This document shows positions 23,105 to 30,696 of a DNA stretch of 32,294 bases, in pieces. A program made the position numbers and the translations under genes. The notes beneath the pieces were generated by a model. That model was not told the DNA's origin, ran no database searches, and saw only the letters and a list, made by a program, of their open reading frames with translations. This stretch comes from Bradyrhizobium sp. NAS96.2 (lineage in GTDB: Bacteria; Pseudomonadota; Alphaproteobacteria; Rhizobiales; Xanthobacteraceae): positions 1 to 32,294 of the forward strand of contig NZ_LGHK01000090.1 of the NCBI RefSeq assembly GCF_001908235.1. The letters run 5' to 3'. Every line of letters begins with the position of its first letter. Position 1 is the first letter of the stretch.

Positions 23105-23953
23105 ATGAATCCCTTACCGAAGCCGACCGATATCAGCCAGCCCGCCGCGCATCTGCGCCTGGTGTCGGACCGCGCGGGCGGCGCTACGCCGGGCATCAAA
23201 CTGTCCGGCGTGTCGAAGACCTACCGCTCGCGCGATGGCGATGTGCCGTCGCTGCGGCCGCTCGACTTCACCATCAATGACGGCGAGTTCTTTGTCGTGG
23301 TCGGGCCGTCCGGCTGCGGCAAGTCCACGCTGCTCAAGATGATCTCGGGCCTGCTGCCGCCGACGACCGGCGAGGTGCTGGTCGACGGCGAGGCGGTGAC
23401 CAGGCCGCACGGCAATGTCGGCATCGTGTTCCAGAACGCGCTGCTGCTGCCGTGGCGCAACATCCTCTCCAACGTGATGCTGCCGATCGACATGAAGCGG
23501 CTCGCCCGGGACAAATATCTCGCCCGCGCCAAGGCACTCCTGAAGCTGGTCGGGCTCGAGGGCTTCGAGAAGAAGCTGCCCTGGCAATTGTCCGGCGGCA
23601 TGCAGCAGCGCGCCTCGATCTGCCGCGCGCTGGTGCACGATCCCAAGATCATGCTGATGGACGAGCCGTTCGGCGCGCTCGATGCCATGACGCGGGAGCG
23701 GATGAATGTCGAGCTGATGCGAATTCAACGCGAAACCGGCAAGACGGTGCTCCTGATCACGCACTCGATCCCGGAAGCCGTGTTCCTTGCCGACCGAGTC
23801 CTCGTGATGACCGAGCGTCCCGGCGCGATCGCCGCGATCTACGACGTGCCGATGCCGCGGCCGCGTTCGCTGGAGACGATGTCCGATCCCGTCTTCACCG
23901 AATTGGTGCAGCGGATCCGCAAGCATTTCTTCACGCAGGGATCGCTGGATTAA
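23105..23953 (+). CDS. ABC transporter ATP-binding protein (SsuB/TauB type)
   Basis: A 282-residue ATPase with Walker A GPSGCGKST, Q-loop FQNALLLPW, signature LSGGMQQR, Walker B IMLMDEPFGALD and H-loop ITHS. It powers the permease of the same cluster. The N-terminal 30 residues (before IKLSGVSKTY) are an extra tail not needed for the fold. ATG 23105 has GGAGAGG about 8 nt upstream, just after the palindromic repeat. The stop is 14 nt before the enolase-superfamily gene. Confidence 0.95.
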   Translation: MNPLPKPTDISQPAAHLRLVSDRAGGATPGIKLSGVSKTYRSRDGDVPSLRPLDFTINDGEFFVVVGPSGCGKSTLLKMISGLLPPTTGEVLVDGEAVTRPHGNVGIVFQNALLLPWRNILSNVMLPIDMKRLARDKYLARAKALLKLVGLEGFEKKLPWQLSGGMQQRASICRALVHDPKIMLMDEPFGALDAMTRERMNVELMRIQRETGKTVLLITHSIPEAVFLADRVLVMTERPGAIAAIYDVPMPRPRSLETMSDPVFTELVQRIRKHFFTQGSLD

Positions 23954-23967
23954 CGCCCGAGTCTTCG

Positions 23968-25374
23968 ATGCCGCTTCGCCTCAAAGTCAACGATATCGCC
24001 TTTTTCGAACGACCTTTGGTGTTCGCCCGGCCGTTTCGCTTCGGCGCGGTGACGATCACCGCGTCGACGCAGCTGTTCGTGCGGGTCGAGATCGAGGTGG
24101 AAGGCAAGGGCCGCGCCACCGGCGCCAGCGCCGAGATGCTGGCGCCGAAATGGTTCGACAAGCGGCCGCATCTGACGGAGGCACAGTCGCTCGACGGCCT
24201 GCGCCGCTCACTTGCGGTTGCGCGCGAGCTCTATCTCGTGAACCACGATTTTGAGACCGCGTTCGGTCTGCACGCCTTGTGTATCGGCCCGCAGGTTGCG
24301 GCCTGCGCTGCGGAGGACATTCCGCCGCTCGCCGCCGGCTTTGGCTCGGCCGAGATCGACAAGGCGATCCTGGATGCGCTGCTGCGCGCAGCCGGTGTCA
24401 ATTTCTTCGCTGGCATGGCCGGCAATATCGCCGGCATCGACGCGCGGCTCACGCCGGATATCGACGGGGCTGCCATCGTGCGGTTCCTGTCGACACGCAA
24501 GCGGCTCGACCGTGTCGCCGTGAGGCATACGGTCGGGATGGACGACAAGGTTGAAGGCGAAGGCGGTGTCGCCGATCCCAACGAGAATGCGGGCGCACGC
24601 TACTTCAAGCTCAAGCTGAACGGCGATCCCGCGCACGACGCGGCGCGTCTTGCGCGGATCGGCCGGGAACTCGCCAAGCTGCCTTACGCCATCAAGGTTA
24701 CGCTCGATGCCAACGAGCAGTATGCCGATCTCGCTGCGCTGGATGAACTGGTCGACCGGCTCGACCACGACGCTGCGCTCGAGCCGATCGCGGCAAACCT
24801 GCTGTATATCGAGCAGCCGATGCCGCGCGACATCACGAAAACCTCGCCACTCGGGAAGCTCGCCGCGCGCAACTTCATCATCGACGAGGCCGACGATTCA
24901 TATGATGCCTTCCCGCAGGCGCGGGCGCTCGGCTATCGCGGCATCTCCTCGAAATCGTGCAAGGGCATCTACAAGTCGATCATCAATGCGACGCGCGCAG
25001 CGGCATGGAGCGCGGATGCCGATCGGTACTTCATCAGCGGCGAGGACCTGACTTGCCAGGCCGGGCTCGGCGTGCAGCAGGATCTCGCGCTTGGCGCACT
25101 GATCGGCGTCACCCATGCCGAGCGCAACGGGCACCACTATGTCGACGGCTTTGCCGACACCCCGGCTGATGAAGCCGATGCCTTCCTCACCGCGCATCCC
25201 GATCTCTACACGCGCGCCGGCGGCAAGGTCCGCCTCGCGATCCATGACGGCGATCTCCTGACCGGATCGATCGCTGCCGCACCGGGCTTTGCCAGTTCGA
25301 TCCATCCGGACTGGTCCACCATGCAGCCGCTCAAGCGGCCCACACCACGCGTTTCGCAGGAGCAGCCAGTATGA
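23968..25374 (+). CDS. Enolase-superfamily protein (mandelate racemase/muconate lactonizing-like)
   Basis: A 468-residue protein, longer than the usual 360-400. Active-site residues can be read in order: K214-x-K216 (RYFKLKLNG), metal ligands D247 (TLDANEQ), E282 (IEQPMP) and D306 or E307 (IIDEAD), and a second-side lysine K329 or K332 (ISSKSCKG). Lysines on both faces recall the muconate-lactonizing/OSBS/epimerase branch. The superfamily abstracts a proton alpha to a carboxylate, giving racemisation, epimerisation, dehydration or cycloisomerisation. The extra length includes a long N-terminal capping domain (residues 1-190). It is 14 nt after the ATPase and overlaps the next gene by ATGA, so it belongs to the operon. 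Substrate unknown, probably a carboxylic acid made or imported in this pathway. Confidence 0.85.
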   Translation: MPLRLKVNDIAFFERPLVFARPFRFGAVTITASTQLFVRVEIEVEGKGRATGASAEMLAPKWFDKRPHLTEAQSLDGLRRSLAVARELYLVNHDFETAFGLHALCIGPQVAACAAEDIPPLAAGFGSAEIDKAILDALLRAAGVNFFAGMAGNIAGIDARLTPDIDGAAIVRFLSTRKRLDRVAVRHTVGMDDKVEGEGGVADPNENAGARYFKLKLNGDPAHDAARLARIGRELAKLPYAIKVTLDANEQYADLAALDELVDRLDHDAALEPIAANLLYIEQPMPRDITKTSPLGKLAARNFIIDEADDSYDAFPQARALGYRGISSKSCKGIYKSIINATRAAAWSADADRYFISGEDLTCQAGLGVQQDLALGALIGVTHAERNGHHYVDGFADTPADEADAFLTAHPDLYTRAGGKVRLAIHDGDLLTGSIAAAPGFASSIHPDWSTMQPLKRPTPRVSQEQPV

Positions 25375-26522
25375 CGACCAAACGCCTCGGCCTGATCATG
25401 AACGGCGTCACCGGCCGGATGGGACTCAACCAGCATCTGATCCGCTCGATCGTTGCGATCCGCGAGCAGGGCGGCGTGCAGCTTGCGAACGGCGATCGCA
25501 TCATGCCCGATCCGATCCTGGTCGGCCGCGACGCCGAGAAGGTCGCAGGCCTCGCGAAACGCTACAACATCGAGCGCCACTCCACCGATCTCGATCGCGC
25601 ACTGGCGGACAAGGACGACACCGTGTTCTTCGACGCCGCTACCACGCAGGCGCGGCCCTCGCTGCTGACCAAGGCGATCAATGCCGGCAAGCACGTATAT
25701 TGCGAGAAGCCGATCGCGACCAATCTCGAGGAAGCCGTCGCGGTCGTGAAGCTTGCCAACGCCAAGGGGCTCAAGCACGGCACGGTGCAGGACAAACTGT
25801 TCCTGCCGGGCCTGAAGAAGCTCGCTTTCCTGCGCGATTCCGGCTTCTTCGGCCGCATGCTCTCGGTGCGCGGCGAGTTCGGCTATTGGGTGTTCGAGGG
25901 TGGCTGGCAGGAGGCGCAGCGGCCGTCCTGGAACTACCGCGCCGAGGATGGCGGCGGCATCATCCTGGATATGGTCTGCCACTGGCGCTACGTGCTCGAC
26001 AATCTCTTCGGCGAGGTCGAGAGCGTGGTCTGTATCGGCACGACTGACATTCCCGAGCGCTATGACGAGAAGGGCGGGAAGTACCAGGCGACCGCCGACG
26101 ATTCCGCTTACGCCACCTTCCGCCTGAGGGGCGGCGTGATCGCCCATATCAACATGAGCTGGGTGACGCGGGTCTACCGCGACGATCTCGTCACCTTCCA
26201 GGTCGACGGCACCCATGGCTCCGCGGTGGCGGGCCTGACCGACTGCGTGATCCAGGCGCGCCAGGCGACGCCGCGGCCGGTGTGGAATCCGGACGAGAAG
26301 CGCATGCACGATTTCTATGCCGACTGGCAGAAGCTGCCGGAGAACGTCGTCTACGATAACGGCTTCAAGGAGCAGTGGGAGATGTTCATCCGCCACGTCT
26401 GCGAGGATGCGCCCTACAAATACACCTTGCTCGAAGGCGCCAAGGGCGTGCAGCTCGCCGAATGTGCGCTGCAGAGCTGGAAGGAGCGGCGCTGGGTCGA
26501 CGTCGCGCCGATCGTGGTCTGA
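25371..26522 (+). CDS. Gfo/Idh/MocA-family NAD(P)-dependent oxidoreductase
   Basis: A 383-residue dehydrogenase. The Rossmann start is GLIMNGVTGRMG (7-18), the conserved CEKPI segment gives K113 in the E-K-P motif, and D200-x3-H204 (ILDMVCHW) is the likely catalytic pair with K113. The family oxidises sugar hydroxyls (for instance at C1, C2 or C3 of glycosides or inositols) using NAD(P). The N-terminal GVTGRMG is more like dihydrodipicolinate reductase than the usual G-x-G-x-x-G. It overlaps the enolase-family gene by 4 nt and is 13 nt from the DUF993 gene. The probable role is to make a keto-sugar intermediate for the downstream TIM-barrel enzymes; this is inference. Confidence 0.9.
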   Translation: MTTKRLGLIMNGVTGRMGLNQHLIRSIVAIREQGGVQLANGDRIMPDPILVGRDAEKVAGLAKRYNIERHSTDLDRALADKDDTVFFDAATTQARPSLLTKAINAGKHVYCEKPIATNLEEAVAVVKLANAKGLKHGTVQDKLFLPGLKKLAFLRDSGFFGRMLSVRGEFGYWVFEGGWQEAQRPSWNYRAEDGGGIILDMVCHWRYVLDNLFGEVESVVCIGTTDIPERYDEKGGKYQATADDSAYATFRLRGGVIAHINMSWVTRVYRDDLVTFQVDGTHGSAVAGLTDCVIQARQATPRPVWNPDEKRMHDFYADWQKLPENVVYDNGFKEQWEMFIRHVCEDAPYKYTLLEGAKGVQLAECALQSWKERRWVDVAPIVV

Positions 26523-26535
26523 GAGAGGACTTGTC

Positions 26536-27729
26536 ATGAACAAGCCAGTCCCGCCGAAGTCGTCGCTGTCCTTGAGGTTGCCGACCGCAAATGGAGGCCT
26601 GGAGACCTACCGCCTGGCGGCGTCGCGGACCTTTCCGGCGAAGCTCGAGGGCGCGCTCAATCGCGTGGCGTTCTCTGCTGCCCATGTGGTCGCCGATCCC
26701 CGTGCCGACGTCGATCCCTGGCTGACGGCCGCGATCGACTGGGACAAGACGATCGCATTCCGCGAGCATGTCTGGGACCTCGGCCTCGGCGTCGCCGAAG
26801 CCATGGACACCGCGCAGCGCGGCATGGGGCTGGACTGGGCGACCTCGCTCGAATTGATCCAGCGCTCGGTAAAGGCGGCGAAGGTGAGGGGCAACGCGCT
26901 GGTGTTCTCCGGCGCCGGCACCGACCACCTTGCCGTCGAAGATGCAAAATCCATCGACGATGTCATCCGCGCCTATGAGGAGCAGATCGCTGCGGTGGAG
27001 AAGGCCGGCGGCCGCATCATCCTGATGGCCTCGCGTGCGCTGGCAAAGCTCGGCAGGAATGCGGAGGACTACGCCAGGGTTTACGACCTCGTGCTGTCGC
27101 AGGTCCGTGAGCCCGTGATCATCCACTGGCTCGGCGACATGTTCGACCCCGCGCTATCAGGATATTGGGGCACGGCCGATCTCGACAAGGCGATGGACGC
27201 GGCGGTTGCGATCATCAACGCCAATGCGGCCAAGGTCGATGGCGTCAAGGTCTCGCTGCTCGACAAGCAGCGCGAGATCGACATGCGGCGGCGGCTCGAT
27301 CCGCGGGTGAAAATGTACACCGGCGACGACTTCAATTATGCGGAGTTGATCGCCGGCGATGACCAGGGCTTCTCCCATGCGCTGCTCGGTATCTTCGATG
27401 CGATCGCGCCGGCGGCGTCCTATGCGCTGTCACGGCTGGCCGCCGGCGACGCGGTCGGCTTCCACGACGTGCTCGGGCCGACGGTGCCGTTGTCGCGCCA
27501 TATCTTCAAGGCGCCGACGCGCTTCTACAAGACCGGCATCGTGTTCATGGCCTACCTGAACGGGCACCAGGATCACTTCACAATGGTTGGCGGACAGGAG
27601 AGCGCGCGCTCGACCCTGCATCTCGCCGAGCTGTTCCGGCTCGCCGATCAGGCGGGGCTGCTTGCCAATCCAGAGCTTGCGACACGACGGATGCAGGCCA
27701 TCCTGACAACACGCGGCATCGACGCCTGA
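26536..27729 (+). CDS. DUF993 / dihydrodipicolinate synthase-like protein
   Basis: A 397-residue protein that I place in the DUF993 group, annotated as dihydrodipicolinate-synthase-like TIM barrels. Features: RLPTANGGLETYRLAASRTF at the N-terminus, GAGTDHLAVEDAKSIDDVIR (126-145), IIHWLGDMFDP (195-205), and K238 in DGVKVSLLD, where class I aldolases of the DHDPS fold carry their Schiff-base lysine. An aldolase or lyase reaction is therefore plausible but not shown. GAGAGAGGA precedes the ATG. The stop (TGA 27727-27729) overlaps the ATG of the next gene by one base, so the two proteins are made together. Confidence 0.8.
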   Translation: MNKPVPPKSSLSLRLPTANGGLETYRLAASRTFPAKLEGALNRVAFSAAHVVADPRADVDPWLTAAIDWDKTIAFREHVWDLGLGVAEAMDTAQRGMGLDWATSLELIQRSVKAAKVRGNALVFSGAGTDHLAVEDAKSIDDVIRAYEEQIAAVEKAGGRIILMASRALAKLGRNAEDYARVYDLVLSQVREPVIIHWLGDMFDPALSGYWGTADLDKAMDAAVAIINANAAKVDGVKVSLLDKQREIDMRRRLDPRVKMYTGDDFNYAELIAGDDQGFSHALLGIFDAIAPAASYALSRLAAGDAVGFHDVLGPTVPLSRHIFKAPTRFYKTGIVFMAYLNGHQDHFTMVGGQESARSTLHLAELFRLADQAGLLANPELATRRMQAILTTRGIDA

Positions 27730-28592
27730 TGCGCGACTTTTCCAACGACCACCGCTGGCTGTCGCTGAACACGGCGACCGTCCGCAAGCAGGGCGATCTC
27801 ATCGACATCATCGATGCCTGTGCGCGCCACGGTATCCGCGCCATCGATCCCTGGCGCGACCAGGTCGCTCACGTCGGTCTCGACCGTGCGGTGCGTGCGG
27901 TCAAGGATGCCGGGCTCGATCTCTCGGGCTATTGTCGCGGCGGCATGTTCACGGCAGATGGCGCGCATCGCAGCGAGGTGCGTGACGACAACCGCCGGGC
28001 GGTCGATGAGGCCGCTGCGCTCGGTGCCGCCTGCATCGTGCTCGTGGTCGGCGGCCTGCCGCAATATTCGCGACCGGGCAGCGCAGTCTCAAAGGACATC
28101 GCCGCGGCGCGCAATCAGGTGCATGACGGCATCGCCGAGATGCTGGACTATGCAAAGCAGGCAAAGCTGCCGCTCGCGATCGAGCCGCTGCATCCGGCCT
28201 ATGCGGCCGACCGCGCCTGCGTGAACACGACAAGGCAGGCGCTCGACATCTGCGACGCGCTCGATCCCGGCCGCAGCTGCGCGATCGGCGTCGCGCTCGA
28301 CGTCTATCACATCTGGTGGGACCCGGAGCTGACGGGCCAGATCGTGCGCGCCGGCAAGGATCGCCTGCTCGCGTTCCACGTCTGCGACTGGCTGGTGCCG
28401 ACCAAGGACATCCTCAACGACCGTGGCATGATGGGCGACGGCGTCATCGACATCAAATCGGTGCGCGCGATGGTCGAGGCGCAGGGCTTTGCCGGCTATT
28501 CGGAGATCGAGATCTTCTCCAATGACTGGTGGGGCCGGCCGCTGGACGAGGTGCTGCGGACCTGCATCGAGCGCCACCGGACGGTGGTTTGA
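27729..28592 (+). CDS. Sugar phosphate isomerase/epimerase-like TIM barrel (xylose isomerase-like)
   Basis: A 287-residue AP-endonuclease-2/xylose-isomerase-like barrel. Likely metal ligands are E152 (AIEPLHP), D191 and H194 (ALDVYHIWWD), H217 (AFHVCDW) and E259 (YSEIEIF). Members isomerise or epimerise keto-sugars, and some act as beta-eliminating 3-keto-glycoside or C-glycoside lyases with a Gfo/Idh partner. The start overlaps the DUF993 stop (TGATG). It is the last gene of the tight cluster, with 114 nt and a small stem-loop before the FMN enzyme. Exact activity unknown. Confidence 0.88.
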   Translation: MRDFSNDHRWLSLNTATVRKQGDLIDIIDACARHGIRAIDPWRDQVAHVGLDRAVRAVKDAGLDLSGYCRGGMFTADGAHRSEVRDDNRRAVDEAAALGAACIVLVVGGLPQYSRPGSAVSKDIAAARNQVHDGIAEMLDYAKQAKLPLAIEPLHPAYAADRACVNTTRQALDICDALDPGRSCAIGVALDVYHIWWDPELTGQIVRAGKDRLLAFHVCDWLVPTKDILNDRGMMGDGVIDIKSVRAMVEAQGFAGYSEIEIFSNDWWGRPLDEVLRTCIERHRTVV

Positions 28593-28655
28593 CCCGCCAG
28601 CCTCGTTCGGTGGACAAGGCGAGGCGTGCCCGTTATTCCGGAGGCTGTGGGTTTG

Positions 28656-28674
28656 AACGGCAGTGGGGGCCGTT
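28656..28674 (+). other. Small stem-loop after the catabolic operon
   Basis: AACGGC and GCCGTT form a 6-bp stem with a 7-base loop. There is no U-run after it, so it is a weak candidate for a terminator or an mRNA 3' end stabiliser between the TIM-barrel gene and the FMN enzyme. Confidence 0.3.
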
Positions 28675-28706
28675 GAACGCTGCGGTCCGGACCTTCGGAG
28701 CACGAC

Positions 28707-29852
28707 ATGCGCTTGAGCGATTGCCACAATTTCCATGACTTCCGCGAACTGGCGAGGCGGCGGCTTCCGGGGCCGATCTTCGACTATATCGACGGCGGGG
28801 CGGACGACGAGGCGACGCTTCGGCAGAACACTGCGAGCTTTGAGCGGTGCGATCTGGTGCCGAATATCTTGCGCAGCGTCGAGACCGTCGATCTCTCGGT
28901 CACCGTGATGGGCCAGAAGCTGGCAACGCCGTTCTATTGTTCGCCGACCGCGCTGCAGCGTCTGTTTCATCATCAGGGCGAACGGGCCGTCGCTGCCGCC
29001 GCGGCGAAATACGGCACGATGTTCGGCGTGTCCTCGCTCGGCACCGTGAGCCTGGAGGAATTGCGCAAGGCCTACGCGACGCCGCAGGTCTATCAATTCT
29101 ATTTCCACCGCGACCGCGGCCTGAACACGGCGATGATGCAGCGCGCCAAGCAGGCCGGTGTCGACGTGATGATGTTGACGGTCGACAGCATCACCGGCGG
29201 CAACCGCGAGCGCGACCTGCGCACCGGATTCTCGATCCCGTTCCGGCTCACGCTCGGCGGCATGCTGCAATTCGCCATCAAGCCGGCATGGGCCATCAAC
29301 TATGTCACCCATGAGAGCTTCAAGCTGCCACAACTCGATGAGCATGTCGACATGAGCGGCGGCGCCATGTCGATCGGGCGTTATTTCACCGAGATGCTCG
29401 ATCCGGCCATGACTTGGGACGACGTCGCACAAATGGTCCGGCAGTGGAACGGCCAGTTCTGTCTGAAGGGCGTCATGTCGGTTGATGATGCCAAACGTGC
29501 GGTCGAGATCGGCTGCACCGGCATCATTCTGTCCAATCACGGCGGCCGGCAGCTCGACGGCTCCCGGGCGGCGTTCGACCAACTGGCCGAGATCGTCGAT
29601 GCCGTGGGCGACCGGATCGATGTGATGATGGACGGCGGCATCAAGCGCGGCACCCATGTCCTGAAGGCGCTGTCGCTGGGCGCCAAGGCCGTCGGTCTCG
29701 GACGCTTCTATCTCTATCCGCTGGCGGCGGCCGGCCAGGCTGGAGTCGAGCGGGCGCTTGGTCTGCTGCAGACCGAGCTGGTGCGGGACATGCGGCTGAT
29801 GGGGTATTCCTCGATCGGCCAGCTTTCTCGCGCAAACCTGCGGTTCAGATAG
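28707..29852 (+). CDS. FMN-dependent alpha-hydroxy-acid oxidase/dehydrogenase
   Basis: A 381-residue TIM barrel of the glycolate oxidase/lactate dehydrogenase (LldD) family. FMN and active-site elements: IFDYIDGGADDE at 24-35, TVDS around D160, K254 (CLKGV), and the SNHGGRQLDG motif with catalytic base H278 and substrate arginine R281. It oxidises an L-2-hydroxy acid to the 2-oxo acid, passing electrons to oxygen or a respiratory acceptor. GGAG lies 7 nt before the ATG. It follows the TIM-barrel gene by 114 nt and could oxidise a hydroxy acid released by that pathway, but may have its own promoter. Confidence 0.93.
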   Translation: MRLSDCHNFHDFRELARRRLPGPIFDYIDGGADDEATLRQNTASFERCDLVPNILRSVETVDLSVTVMGQKLATPFYCSPTALQRLFHHQGERAVAAAAAKYGTMFGVSSLGTVSLEELRKAYATPQVYQFYFHRDRGLNTAMMQRAKQAGVDVMMLTVDSITGGNRERDLRTGFSIPFRLTLGGMLQFAIKPAWAINYVTHESFKLPQLDEHVDMSGGAMSIGRYFTEMLDPAMTWDDVAQMVRQWNGQFCLKGVMSVDDAKRAVEIGCTGIILSNHGGRQLDGSRAAFDQLAEIVDAVGDRIDVMMDGGIKRGTHVLKALSLGAKAVGLGRFYLYPLAAAGQAGVERALGLLQTELVRDMRLMGYSSIGQLSRANLRFR

Positions 29853-29877
29853 CCGCCCGACTAATCTCGCATCACGC

Positions 29878-30570
29878 TCACGAATCCTGATCGCTGTGCG
29901 TGATCTCGAGCGTCACGAGCCGCGCCAGCAGCGTTGCGGGATAGAGCTGGCCGAAGATCGCCTCGAGATTGCACAGGCTGCGAGCGATCGGATGCAGCGG
30001 GGCGACGTCGCCATAGCCGGTGGTCGTCAGCGTCATGAAGCTGAAATAGATCAGCTGGTTTGCCAGCGCCGGACTGTCCTCCATCTTCATCCCGGAAAAG
30101 GCGTTCGGCAGCAGCGTGCCGATGAAGGTGTAGAGTGCCGAGAAGATCACGGCAACGGATAGATAGAGCAGGACGGCGCCGATCACGCGGTGATAGGTGA
30201 CACGGCCCGGCGCAAACGTCGCACGAGCGACCGTCACGGCCAGGGTGATGCCGACGATCAGCCACGAGCCGGCGAACAGATTGAGGTCGACGATCGAGGG
30301 CGAACGCAGCCTCAGGACTCCGCCCGTGACGATCATGGCAAGCGCGATCAGCATCGCGGCGACCGCGATTGCGCTCCCCGACATCAGGAACACGCCGCCG
30401 ACGAGGAACAGCGCGAGCAGCAGTTCGAATATCTGGAATTCGAACAGGCCGAGAGCCTGGAGCGGCGCTATCACGAACATCATGATCATGATCAGGGCCG
30501 TGAGCACGGTCAGCAGGGAATCGCCCCAGCGCTCGCGCAGCTCGCCGATACTCGTCCAACTGCGTTTCAT
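29878..30570 (-). CDS. Potassium channel-like (ion channel family) membrane protein
   Basis: A 230-residue membrane protein. Four to five hydrophobic segments (about 20-40, 46-63, 66-84, 98-118 and 129-152) precede a pore region with the selectivity filter TTTGYGD (182-188). The final helix after the filter is amphipathic (SLCNLEAIFGQLYPATLLAR). No RCK/TrkA domain follows, so gating is not evident. The extra N-terminal segments before a two-helix pore are common in bacterial proteins annotated as ion channels. The ATG at 30568-30570 has a G-rich ribosome site; an in-frame ATG at 30642 is less likely. It converges with the FMN enzyme, stops 25 nt apart. Confidence 0.85.
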   Translation of the reverse strand: MKRSWTSIGELRERWGDSLLTVLTALIMIMMFVIAPLQALGLFEFQIFELLLALFLVGGVFLMSGSAIAVAAMLIALAMIVTGGVLRLRSPSIVDLNLFAGSWLIVGITLAVTVARATFAPGRVTYHRVIGAVLLYLSVAVIFSALYTFIGTLLPNAFSGMKMEDSPALANQLIYFSFMTLTTTGYGDVAPLHPIARSLCNLEAIFGQLYPATLLARLVTLEITHSDQDS

Positions 30571-30696
30571 TCCCGCCCCGTCATTCGACACGGCATCAGG
30601 ATGCCGGTGCCGAACATTGCTGTGCGGCGGCCGCAAACGCAAGACGGGGAACCGGCGTCGCGCGCACCGGGCGGTGAAGATCGAAGGCCCGAGGCC

